Positions 1 to 13,300 of a DNA stretch of 64,000 bases are shown in pieces. The translations under genes were made by a program, and so were the position numbers. This stretch comes from Monomorium pharaonis (Eukaryota > Arthropoda > Insecta > Hymenoptera > Formicidae): positions 19,238,774 through 19,302,773 of the forward strand of contig NC_050468.1 in the NCBI RefSeq assembly GCF_013373865.1, in the 5' to 3' direction. Every line of letters starts with the position of its first letter. Position 1 is the first letter of the stretch. Below the pieces are notes generated by a model that made no database searches, had not been told where the DNA came from, and saw nothing but the letters and a program-made list of their open reading frames with translations.

Positions 1-2357
1 ACTAAAAGAAAACGAAGACCGGAGTTCTGGCTCGACCGATTCCACGCACGCACACTCGCACAGGGAATTCTTACGCAATGATTTTACGCACACCAAATGA
101 TTCTGTCATTGCATTACGCAATAAATTTTTATATATAAAAAAAATATATATATGCTTGTTTCATTTTACTAAGAGATAAATTTCCCAGATACTGTAAAAA
201 AATTAAGCAAAATTATATGAATAATATTTGTAAATTACACAATTTATAGTAAAAATATATAAATTTTTTTAGTACTTTTATTTCTAATTGTACAAATATA
301 ATTTTTTGTATAATATAAAGATATATTTGCACAATAAAAGATAAAAATATTTAAAAATTTGATATATTTCACTATCAATTGTGTAAGTTTTACACATATT
401 ATTTATATAATATTACATACTTTTTTTTACAGTGTACTTTCACAGCGCGTTACGTTACGTTTCGCGGGCGTAGTGCAATGAAACTTGTCCCCGCTATAAC
501 AACTGCTGTCGACGCAAACAACAATACATGAACATTGCGGAAGAAGAAAGTTGGCAGTATCCACCGCGCGGCGAAAGAAAGCCTTGGCGATGTTGGCCAT
601 GGGGAAAAAAAACCGGACGTTCTTCATTCTCGCAGAAGTAATTCGCATTTCGATTGCGCGGTCCGCGGTTTATGCGGCAGATGCAGATGCGAAATAATGA
701 GAGAGAGAAAATGGCTTTTGCAGAGAAAACCGAACATTAATCTAAAGGCTATATTGAACGGGAGATTTGTTGGATTACTATAATTTTTCACGGATTATAG
801 AAACTATACTTTTCTCTTCTTTCGACGACCGTTTAGAATGAGATTAAGGCATTATGTAAGATAATTATATACATGAAAAGAGATTTGCTTAATAAGATTT
901 CGAATACGCAACCTGCGCAGCATAAATATCGGTTTGTTTACTGAAAGCGTTGTGCACAGAAATAATTCCAGGTATAACTTTGCTACTTTTCTTTTCGACC
1001 GAGCTCTTGCAGTTACGTTTCCACCGCGAATGAATCCCCCGTATATATTTTCGTTGGTAAACGCCTACGAATTAATTATGAATCGCATTGTACTTCGCGA
1101 CCGTGCGAAGTGAGTTTAATGTGAGTTAGTTCCAGGTTTATCTCTGCACGGCTTTCCTGTAAAGCGGCGATTATTATAGCTCTATATTTACGTATGTGCG
1201 AACATGACGAAGTAGTACACAGTGAAGATACATCTTGCAGCGGTGAATACATATGACTGAAACGATGAGACTGATAATGGAGTAAGTGAATAATTTAAGA
1301 AACGTAAATGACCGCAAGACAGTTTCACGACTTCATAACATGGCATGTAGGATTATGCGGAAACAGTAAGTCAGAGGGAAAGGCATACGGCAAGAAAAAT
1401 TACTGGTGCGCTAATTGAAAGACAGTCGAATGATTCTTACGATCAAATAAAAGAACGAACGCGTATCTTGAAACGAGTACAAAGCTTAGAAATGTAGGAC
1501 GAGAGAAACAAACGTAAAACAAAGAATCGTTTCAAAGATGCATAAGAAAAATGTGATAAAAAATTCTTGCGGAACAGAGAAGTATTGTATAAACTAGAAA
1601 AGCTCGAAACTTACACAATAGAAGACGAACGGTGCTTTTTTATTCTTTGAAAACGTGATTGACCATTTCTAAAAATCCACGGATTTTCAAGTTCAATGAC
1701 CGTGATATCAAAATTTTCTATACTAATAGCATGTAGAGTGAACAATAAACCACAAACTATAGCGCGTCCATTTGAATTTAGTAGCTTTGTAGCTAAGTTA
1801 TCAAAAGAAAATTTTAATTAATTCAAATCAATTTATTTGTTTATTTACTTGATCTGTATGTAAAAACTTAATTTATACGGAGATAAATGCCGAAATTTGA
1901 AAATACAAGATCTGTTAAAAAAAATTCCCAAACCATGTCTTTCTAACATTTTAAGACTTATTTACAATTTATTCCTCGTATCCTTCGAGACATTATACTT
2001 TCCTTCTCTCCTGTTAATACATCTTGCCTAAAACTATTTCTATTTCTAAAAGCAGTTCTGTACGCGTTTCTCGGAATCGCGTGTTAGCAAATTTTCTTAA
2101 TATTTTTAACTGAGTTTTTTAAATGAGTCTTCAAAAACAATAAATTGAATGTAGTGTTATTGCAAAATACAAAAATATTGAAACGTTTACAAGAAAACTT
2201 CAGAAGAAAAAGATCTGAACTATGGCTAGATAATGGTTCCTCCACAATGACAACGTGCTCGCGCATACATTGCTGCTGATTCGTGACTTCTGCACAAAAA
2301 CGATGGTTCCTCCCCTAATCTCCTGGTCTCCGTGGACTTTTTTATTTTTTTAAAACT
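1..2357. other. AT-rich intergenic stretch with a small GC-richer island
   Basis: No gene is recognised. The first 420 bases are strongly AT-rich. From about 430 to 720 the base composition becomes GC-richer and short frames open on both strands. They overlap each other, have no recognisable domain and no convincing splice structure, so I do not call them genes. The rest is ordinary AT-rich non-coding DNA. Confidence 0.6.
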
Positions 2358-2582
2358 AAAATATACATTGAAAGACCGACAATTCAATACAGTTCACCAC
2401 AAGACATCAAAGAAAATTTGCAGGCGGACTTATGTGCGAAAGGACTGCTAGAAATAGAAACGACGTTAGAAGAAAAGTGTATCAATCGAGAAAAAGAATA
2501 ATTTGAAGAAGACAAGACTGAGGAAATCGTAAATAAAACTGAAAAAAATTATAAAGACAAAGTTCAAGAACCTTTTGAATAG
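2358..2582 (+). pseudogene. Possible degenerate coding fragment, Glu/Lys-rich, with an internal stop
   Basis: One frame of 75 codons reads like protein: it begins KIYIERPTIQYSSPQDIKEN, continues through a Glu/Lys-rich segment, meets a single in-frame TAA near 2499-2501, and then runs on in the same frame (FEEDKTEEIVNKTEKNYKDK) to a TAG at 2580-2582. Charged, helix-like composition on both sides of one stop suggests a decayed exon or retro-copy rather than chance. No family is recognised, there is no start codon, and the surroundings are AT-rich. It could also be a random open stretch. Confidence 0.3.
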
Positions 2583-5500
2583 AACTCGTATATTGTTAAA
2601 ATTTTAGTATTGCATGATTTCATACGATTTTTCTGTTCCATTAAACAATAACTTTCAAAGTCGATTCAGTACAAATTAGTCCCTTATGAGCAAAAAGATT
2701 TGGACCATTCATCTCTCTCCCACTTTCTTCATGCTTCTGAAGACGTCAAGTTCAAAAGCGCCGATTACTGTAATTTACTTGGCGATCCACAGGTGCGCTT
2801 TTGTTAGTGTTTTACTTCTTTTAGAAAACGCCCGTTATATAAGCGTAATCTACAGCCGAATTTCTCGGAAGGCCATTTTTGTATTCGACGTGCGATTGCT
2901 GATCGTAACATGCGATCATCGTTAACACATTAAATCACACACGATCGCGTGACATGTACTTAAAAATAAAAAAACAATTTCTATATTCTTATCACTCACA
3001 CACACACATACACAGAGAGAGAGAGAGAGATTATTCTTTCCTTTATATTAATTGTGTTTTGATTTAAAGAGTAAAACAGATAAAATATATATTATATGCA
3101 TAATATATTTTTTTTTAAGAATAGCTGTATACACTAAATTATTAAAATTATATAATTTTTTTCCAAATTTTTTTCATAAATATGACATTGAAATCATTAT
3201 TAAAAAATACTAAAATATATTAAGTGTTTATATAAATATGTTTATTAAATATTTAAAAGAATTCACTAAAATATTTAAAGTCTAAAATAAAAGTATATTT
3301 GATCATATGTATATATATTTGAAGAAACGCTTCGCTGTATGTATTTTAACCAGTAAATTATTAAAATAAATATATATAAAATTTTTCAAAAATAAATATT
3401 ATTTATTACATTTAAAAATTATTTTATATTGTGCTATTAAAACACTAACTTCGGTCATCAACCCGCACACTTTTTTTTAAGTTGCACCTGCATATAAAGT
3501 ATCGAATGTTACCGAAGCTCCAGGCATCGCGCTTGCGGTCATAAAGAAAAACTTGTCTGACTAGTCATGCATAAAATACATCTGGTCTATTGACATGAGG
3601 ATCAACAAGAGCAAAGCACTTGGAAGAGCACGAGACTGCGGTGAAACGTACAAACCTTTAATAAATTATCCTTTTCTGATATCACCGCAGCATGGAATTT
3701 ACATAACGCGAACGACACGTCTTCTTACAGCTTCCTGTTTCTAAAGCACAAGTTCAGGTTTTGTATATTTATAAGTTATGCATAAAATATCTAAACTAAG
3801 CAAGACTTATATATATTAGCTCGCAAGAGCTATTATAATATTCATTCATACGATTATAACGTACCTCACAGTGATTCAATTCGTGTGTTATGCTGTACCG
3901 CAAATAATATAGATGTAGAAAGAATGCATAATAGTACGCTACGACAAACTAATTATGTCTAATTATATGATAAACACGGAAAGGAAACACTGTCACGGCA
4001 TAGTTGGCTCCGACTGCTGATGACCGGCCGCTCAACTTCATACGAAACGGGTCAAACAGGTGTAACAGAAGGCTTAGCAAGTGTGAGGCACATTTAAATA
4101 AATATATCTAACTAGTTTCAAGATAAAAAAAATGTTTGTACAAGTTGACAGTTTGATAGCAAATTAACCCGCATTTTTTTAAATGCATGTATATGTATGT
4201 ATATGATCAAATATCAATTATTTTATGACATTTATATCGTAGATTATTATATATTATACATATTATTACGCTTTGTACATTTCGAGAAACTTAATTTAAA
4301 TAAAAATAAAAGTAACACATTTTTTTTAACTTGACTTAATATTTTTGATGTAAACTTGTCAATATTTAAATAAAAATAACTATCACAAGAAAAAAACAAA
4401 TGTATTTTAAACAAACGATAAGTTATAAGCAACGAAATATATTAGTTTAAGATGTAATTTATACATACATAAATTGTATATTATTATTATATCATATGTA
4501 ATATTTATTTTTTTAATACTTAAAATTTTACACACAATAAAATAAATAGGATTAAAATAAAAAGTTAAGAAATATTTAATATCTGACTTGTGTCATTTGA
4601 ATTTTTGGTAGCTGTTACAGCAGAGATATTTTTTATGTGCATCCATCTTCAGGAATACAGCAGAGATATCATAACACAATATTTTTCATTAGATCACTCG
4701 ACTATACGATGACTACTTTACACCTTCGAGGCCACCAATGGAATGTAGTCACTCAGCGATGATAATACAGCTCGCTGATTATCGTGGACCTCGAAGCCTC
4801 CTCAGGGTCGCTTAAGTTACGTCGTAATGATGCCCAGGCGGCGAACCGGTTACGGTCGTCCCGGACCCTGAGGCCCTGCCACTGCACTTATTTGGCCCCG
4901 AGAACGCCCTCCATCACTAAACCGATCCCGAGGCAGACGGAAATAAGAAGAAAAGGGCGCGAAGGAACCCACAAAAATTAACCACGCGCTCGCTCGCACC
5001 TGGTCCGAAGATGAAAACACGTAGTCAAACTGGCTCAAAACCCTTCACCACAAGGAGAGACTCCAACACCTCTTATAGATGCTATTTCTGAAGGAATAAT
5101 CTGTCTACACAAAGGAACGATCTATAAATAACTGCCATTGCATAAATATGTGGAAATGAATATTGCTATACACGACAGTATAAATAATGCAACGGTATAA
5201 ATTTTGCTTAAACATAATCATTGCTCGATATAGTGTTAGGAGTTTATACTGTTAACGTCGTGAATACAATGCGATAAATATTCGTATCGATCCGCCTCCG
5301 CAATTTTTAATTCGTTCCATTACTCCGAGAATAGACGACGTTCCCAACTACTTCCTATGGAAAACGCGCCGGCTGCGAACTGTCTCCGGAGTACACAATA
5401 CTCCAGATAGTCACGCTCCAATTTTAAGAAGATACAACACCCCGTTGCGCCAAGGGGGTTAGGACTTATAAATTCAAACGATAAATCTATCACCAGCAAA

Positions 5501-8500
5501 AGCTGACCGATATCGCGCCTATGGCCGGTTGCCAAAGCCATCCTGCAAATCTTGTATTATACAGTCGCATGCAGGGCACTCTCTTCCCTCCTCCCCCTAT
5601 CTCGCATAGCTATATCCTGCCAACCCCCATGGTTCAATTTCTCATATCTTTTCTTTCCCGAATGAGCGAGCAATAAGAAACACAATTTATTCTAGCAACA
5701 TAATTTTTTCTGTTTACTGCTTGGTCGTTATTTGCGGCCAGAAAGCGAAGCCCTTCGAGCGAATCCTCAAGGACGAGCGCTTCCTACTCGTAAATAAGAA
5801 AGCAATATAAATTCTCCCCAAGATATTTGACGCTCTTTCATATTTACACTCGTATCTTATTGTGCAAATAGTTGAGCAGAATTCTGCAGCAGTCAGTTAT
5901 TAACACAAAGAAATTAAAAAATTGTACGCATAGTGTAAATTTCACAGTCATTTTATTCTCAATAAAATGCATTTTATGCAATCAGCTTGACTTTAATCTT
6001 GATGATTTTTATTGTATAGCACAACTATTGTGTTAATTTTCAAAATAATAAATCTATTGTAGATTATAAAAATTATTAACAATTGCAACGCTAAAGTTCC
6101 AATATCCAACTTACATTTCGTTAAGAAACCACTCCACTAAATGGAACGTTTGCGTGTCAGAAAATGATATAACACTCTTAATTACTCGACGACGATCACC
6201 TATGATATTTCAGGGTGTCATGCATCTATAGGGGAAGGTAAATAGGCGGTGATTCTGCAAAATATCGTCCAGTCGCAGTAATATGCATGCGGATCGTCGA
6301 AGCAACGTGTGCCGCACTATAATTTGTCATTAACTTCTTTCATGTTTCTTCCTGCAGTAAAACGTAATTTAATCGAGGCGACGAAAACTTGCTATCATAT
6401 CATTATTCAAAAAAACTGCAAAAGTCTTTAAGAACACGGATGTGCACGTAGAATTTTTCAAAATGTTAATGAGAGACTTGAATTCGCAGATCGTACCAAA
6501 CGGTTGAATCTTCTACACAAATATTAAATTATACGATATTTAAATACAATATAAGAATAGCATACGTAAAGAACGCCCAATTCCCGCGTATTCGGATTTC
6601 ATTACAAAGTATCCTACTAAAATAAACATCGCTCATTCCCAACATCAGTCATTCCCAAACGAGTATTTAATATCGTAAGCTTCACGTTACTGTTGATATG
6701 CATTGAATATTTTCTTGGTTTCTTCTTCGTACTAAATTATATCATATATCATATACGTCATTAACAACTACATAATGAATCTGGTAATGTCGGACTTCTT
6801 AATCCTATTTTTAAATTTTACTTAAGTGATTATTTCTTTAGCTTTTCAATACACATCTGTTAAATATATTTATATTTGACAGACATATAAAGATGAATCT
6901 CGTGCTTTTTATTTAATTCACTACGTTCCTTCTAATAATAATTCTGAATATCAAAATGTACATCGTTAATTATTAGACACAAATTTATCTATTCACAAGT
7001 CGTTAAAACAAAAAACACATATTTATAGACTTTATATTACGCTGACAATTTTAACATTTTCTTTGTATGATTATTTTTCGTAAAAAGTCAAATACAGAAT
7101 CAATATTTTATTGTTGTCTTTAACATTTTCGTGTCTAATTTTTATTTTATTTAATTGCTTCGTCTTACATATTCTGATGAGGTATCAAAATCAACAATTA
7201 GAATGGCCAAGAAAAAATATCATGCATTTTATTTTACTAGAAATATATTTAATATTAATATAAATATGATTTTCATGTCTAAGCATCTACAAATTTCTTA
7301 TATTTTTTATACTGAAAACTTTTGCGTTACAGTTAGTGTTAAGATCTGATTTTTTTAAACTATGGTACCATATCGAATTGTGAGTTATTACTTTCATAAC
7401 ACAATCTTACTATATCAATAATTTACTTTATTTTATTTTAAAAATCATTAATATATTAGTTTATAAAAATAAATTAAAGATTTATTAACATAAAATTATT
7501 TTTGTATTTCAGATACTACACAGCATAAAATATCCACTATAATGTAAAAAATATTTAGACATATAACAAAATATTAAAGTATAATTATGCAATTCCATTA
7601 TAATAATCTAATTTTTTAATAATCTAATTTGTCTTTACAATATTACAATATTACATTTTGAAAAAATTTATCACGTTGTTTTTGAATAATTTTATTATCC
7701 TGAGAAGAAGTTAAAACTTGCGCATGCGATAACCAAGCACATCCGCTTTCATGAGAAAAGATAGAAACAATGTGCACTCTGCACACAAATTTTTTAATTT
7801 CCTGGAGTCTCTGTATGCAAATTAGTTTCTATTTAAGCTTTTTCTTCAAAAGTCATAACATTGCATTTATAAGCTAGGTATATTATAAAATAAAAATGTG
7901 TGTGTACACATAACATATATTTTATCTGTGCAAATTATAACAGATATTATGTAAATTATAAATCATTATTATTGAATTATAAATCTTTAGAGTCCAATTA
8001 TACAAACTATCGCATGTGACATATCTATGTAACATTTTAATTTGGAAGTATTAAGTGAGATTACGAGCTATGTGCCCCATTTAAAAGAATAATAACAAGT
8101 TAATTCTTAAAAACCCTGTTGTTAAAAATTGAAATATAACTGAAACAGAGTGTATTTCGTGTATTCAACAAGTGTCTGGTTGAATTAAAATTACACATTG
8201 GGTAAAAGGTATTTTCTGCAATCTATTAAGCCGTAACATGACACTTCCTTTCTAACGAGAAGCAGCATTTATCAAATCGAAGATAAGACCGAGTTTACAA
8301 CTGCCAAGCAGCTTGTTTGTTCCTTCGCGATTAGGAATTCCTCTCGCGACTCGTTTCGTATTCTGTCCCTCGCGATTTCAGGACAAGATCCAAACAAGAA
8401 GGTATGCCAGTGACGTTTGTAACATCAAGCATATGTATATTTAAAAAGGTAATCCAATATTGTTCATAAATATCCGTTTATACTTAAGAATTTACAGTAT

Positions 8501-9239
8501 TTTGAGTGTTAATTAACTTTTATAATTATAATAACATCTTAAAGAAAGCGTTTAAATCTAACTGTATCTTGTAATCTCACGATATAATCTTGAGAAACTT
8601 CAGAGACCTACGAATTAGTGAAACTTTTAGTTACTCTTTCTTACTATTAGTTATTGTAGTTTACAGAAAACTTTTAATCAAATTAAAAGATTTTTTTTAT
8701 ATATGTAAAATATTTTTTTATTTAAACATTTCTTGCTAAAAGTTGCAAAGAAAGTATTTAAAAGCAATGTTCTTCACTTTTCTCTACTTACATTAATAAT
8801 CTCTGTAAAATTCATTGCTAACATGCGAGATATATCCTACATCTTGTCGACACAAAGAAAAGGAAGAACCAGGAAATCGGTGAAGCAAAACGCTCAGACA
8901 CAAACTTCCGGTAGAACGAACAAAGTTGGCCTTTTTAAATACGTATATTTCTCAAACAATTAAACTTCGTAAAATTCAAGTTTTAATTCAATTAAGCAGA
9001 AAAATCTTGATATACCATTGTATTTTATTGTAATTATTCAAAAATGCAATTAATATCAAGTTGATTATATTAACATGGAAAATTTTTTAGAAAAAATATA
9101 ATTAAACAAAAATTAAACAAAAAATACACATTATAATAAATTATTACGTTATACAACATAATTTTTTATAAAAGTAATAAGAATAATCAATTTTTCTGTA
9201 CGTGAATTCGAAACATGTTTGAAAACATTCTGAAAACTG
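2583..9239. other. AT-rich intergenic region
   Basis: No gene is recognised. It contains a (CA)n/(GA)n microsatellite at 2993-3031. Two GC-richer islands, about 4735-5060 and 5290-5640, look compositionally foreign and may be remnants of mobile elements, but I could not assign a family. All open frames here are short, lack recognisable motifs and are judged chance. Confidence 0.55.
2993..3031. repeat. Compound (CA)n(GA)n microsatellite
   Basis: A run of CA dinucleotides with one interruption is followed directly by about eight GA units, lying between AT-rich flanks. Confidence 0.9.
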
Positions 9240-9640
<401 letters not shown>

Positions 9641-9936
9641 ATCCCGATCTCTCCCCGTCTCTCCCCATCTCTCCCGATCTCTCCCCATTTCTCCCGGTCT
9701 CTCCCCGTCTCTCCTCATCTCTCCCGGTCTCTCCCCGTCTCTCCCGGTCTCTCCCCGACTCTCCCCATCTCTCCCCGTCTATCCCCGTCTCTCCCGATCT
9801 GTCCCCGTCTCTCCCCATCTCTCCCGGTCTCTCCCGGTCTCTCCTGGTCTCTCCCGGTCTCTCCCGGTCTCTCCCGGTCTCTCCCCGTCTCTCCCGGTCT
9901 CTCCCCGTCTCTCCCGGTCTCTCCCCGTCTCTCCCC
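9641..9936. repeat. Decamer minisatellite (CTCTCCC-based)
   Basis: About 30 imperfect copies of a 10-bp unit of the type CTCTCCCCGT, CTCTCCCGGT or CTCTCCCCAT lie between the two LINE tails. Read on the minus strand it yields an open Gly-Arg-Asp-Glu repeat, which is a by-product of the period and not a supported protein. Confidence 0.9.
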
Positions 9937-9971
9937 ATATAAAACACAGACTACACTATAATGTATGTATA

Positions 9972-10268
9972 TTGATATTTAAGATTTTACATAACTTGGC
10001 GCCAAATTACTTAAGGGATAGATTAGAAGTAATTAGTAATGAAAATGGAAGAAAAACAAGACAGGAAGGGACTATCGCAATAAAATTCGTTAGAACTAAA
10101 AGTGCGCAGAAAAGCGTGTGTTACGAGGACGTAAAATTATACAATATCTTGCCAGCAGAAATTAGAAGTTGTGAGAGAATTGATGTAATTAAACGGATGT
10201 TAAAGAAGCATGTATGTAAATCTATGTAAAACATAATAGCTGAGAAAGCTAAATAAACTTCAATCAAT

Positions 10269-10272
<4 letters not shown>
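9972..10272 (+). mobile_element. 5'-truncated non-LTR retrotransposon tail, copy 2
   Basis: The frame opens with LIFKILHNLAPNYLRDRL, matching the conserved segment (kilHglAPxYLxdl) that precedes the C-terminal YNxLPxEIR...FKRxLKxH motif of Jockey/CR1-like RT proteins. It ends at a TAA (10227-10229), followed by a 3' UTR with the same AATCAATCAAA tail as copy 1. It is 5'-truncated and shares about 200 bp with copy 1. A (CT)n tract (10273-10322) follows the tail immediately. Confidence 0.78.
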
Positions 10273-10314
<42 letters not shown>

Positions 10315-10322
10315 CCTCCCTC
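10273..10322. repeat. (CT)n microsatellite after LINE tail
   Basis: A CT dinucleotide run with interruptions that starts directly at the end of LINE tail copy 2 and decays into CCCTCCCTCC. Confidence 0.9.
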
Positions 10323-13300
10323 CATCACATATTGTGGAATGTTTTCCAGAATATTTATATGTAACTTTATTTATAAATTTTTTATTCTATAATATTGTAT
10401 GATATATTTTGAAACAATCGTATGTATCATAAAATAATGTTGTATTCATTTTGTATTTAACATTTAATACGTATAATTAGAAGAACTCTAATCATATTGT
10501 TATTATATTTACAAAATACAAAACAAATTACAGTAAAAGAAACTATTGTAGAATAATGTACAGAGCGCTGTAAAAATTTAAAGTCATTCACAATTGTAAT
10601 TTTTATCATTTAATTAAATACGTAACATAGAAATATAGTGTTATAACACTATTTATAGATAGTATACGATACAGTGTTGATTCCTGGTTAACGTGAGATA
10701 AGGAAAGGAAGTCTTCCCATACCAGGCCAATCTCTAACTTTCTCCTTTGGTTTGCCCCATGCTTAGAATTCGGTTACGTTAATCTTTTCTTACCTCGTAA
10801 CTAATTTATCTCTAAAAACATACGAAATTAGGAACACCGTTTTATGTAGTAAAAATATTCACCTAAGGAATTAAATTATGAGTATATATATTCGTCCTTG
10901 CGGTCCAAATTTCGCAACACTGTTACGAGCGATGCGTTCACGACGATGCATCAGCCTATGGCTCTGTGGTTGGCACTCTATAAATACATACCACGGGCGA
11001 TTTAAAAATGCAGTGACAATAATAGCCAACACTGTCTTGTAACCGCGTTAAAATATTTCTAGCGACGTCTCGTTGTCCTAACAGCTCGAAATGACATGAA
11101 AACCGCGGCGAACGAAGCCTTCATCACGCGTAGCGAAAATTGAACTAGGATTATTGAGACCGGTGTTGCAGGTGTATGCATATGCATAAACCCATCGCGC
11201 TGTGGGGGACATGGGAAAGGGGATAGACGCCACGCTGTTTGCGGTAGCCAGCGGAACGGATGAATGCGAATCGAACGTAACATTCACCCGACACGACGTG
11301 TGAATGAAGCGACCGAGTAAGCGGATAGAAACTTCATTCAGGCTCTCGCTACTGGAAAAAACAGCGCGACTGTATCGATTGCGATCAACGCCGAGTTTGA
11401 CATGGGGGCCGACGAACACCCGGGGCTTTGTTCAACCGTTCGTTTGCACCCTTGTATACTCAAAATATAAGATCTTAATTACTAACTTTCCGACGAGTGT
11501 ATGTTTCTTTGGATTAAAACAGTTCGGCTGGAGAAGTAAAAACGTGACGGTAATAGTGCAATGGAAAAATTTATCGTCGAAGATAATTTTAGCACTTTAG
11601 GTGCTAAATTAAACTATCTTTTCTTTTCGAAATAAACGACAATAATTGTCAACATCTTACATTATCACTGTGTAATAAAATATAAAGAATACAACGCTTT
11701 ATCAAACATATCATGCACAATTTATGAAATATCTTCCCTCATAATTTAAAGCGACCTTTATTTTCACGCTGGCTTATCCAAACACTGATAGGCCCCGAGC
11801 TTATGCATCGTAAGGAAATGTTTTATCAAGTGCGGGTGCCTGAAAAGCCTCGAGAAATTTCTAACAGGTGCAGCTGCCCCGAATAATGAGTTTGGAAATA
11901 CGGTGCAGGCCATGTGTAAAATTCCCATCTTGACCTGCATAATAACAGATTGCAGTCCGCGTTGTATATTTTATCTCGAGAAAGTCAAATAGCTGTCGCT
12001 AAAAATAATTAACGTAGAACTTTATATCATAAAATTGGTTATAATAAAAATTTGTATATTTCACAAACAAAACTATAACGTGCGTATTCACAATTATTTA
12101 ATGGAATAAACAGATAAACCAAATAAATGTATTCTGTGTAAATATGTTTTCTGTATTGAAATTTCGCTTTATCTTATTCAAGTGTCACCGTTTTTACGGG
12201 ATTGTACTCAAGAAAATTAACGCGTTTTTTAAATATCAATATTCAATTGCAACTATTTGCAAATATGAAAAGAAAGAAAGAAAAAATTATCATATATTCA
12301 AGCTTTATAGCCTTCGTTCTAAATTTAGTAACCGTTACCGGTTCCGGAATCATTTCCGTTGAGTAAAGTCTCACGAAGTTTTAATGAAATCATAACCGGG
12401 AGATCCCGCGCGAAGTTATGCCCTCTTCGACATATTGCTCCTTTTGATGCTTATGTGCAGACAAAATCAAAACTTTATACAAAGTCCGTCAATATTTTTT
12501 ATGAAAATAATTAATTGAAAGTTTTCATGAAAAGAAAATGGTAAGCAATATTAATCCTATCATGATAAAGATATATAATATCAATACCAAATTTAAAAAT
12601 AAGGACATTTTTCTACTTTATACGATTAATTAACAATAAATTATATATATATATATATACTAAAAATAATATATAGATTAAAAATGATTCGTAGGATTAT
12701 GTCGGAGTTAAATTATTATGATTATTAAAGTATAGCTTGAATTTAAGTACAGCAGCGCATATGAAACTGACTGACCCTGTTTTATACCGCTATTAATTTC
12801 GTCACATACGCACTTTCATAAATACGCTCATTCGGTTTTCTGTCATTCATATCGATCGAACGGTCGCGAATAAATTATTTATGAATTCCCGTCCGAACGA
12901 ATACACCATCGATTTTCATCGTTGACATTTCGCACGCTCATCACGTAGCGATGATGATTAAAAATCGGTGCCTCCGGGCACGATTACTTTTTTCCCGTTC
13001 CCTCGAATGATTTCGTGAGACAGCTATAAAGGTTAAAACGTGATTGAATGTCATATAAAATAGCTTTATTAATATTTACTGATCCACGTTCTTATAATTT
13101 GAAAGACTTATAGTATAATCTATGGAATTATAGAAAATTGATATTCGCTACACGAATTTATTGTCATTTTATTTTATTAAAATTATTTTATATACACACA
13201 AATATATTTCGCGGTTTAAATTTTTTAATTTATTACATATTTTTTAATTATTTCCTACTATTTGTTTCATTTTGGCTAAATTATTTTTAGCTCAAATCCT

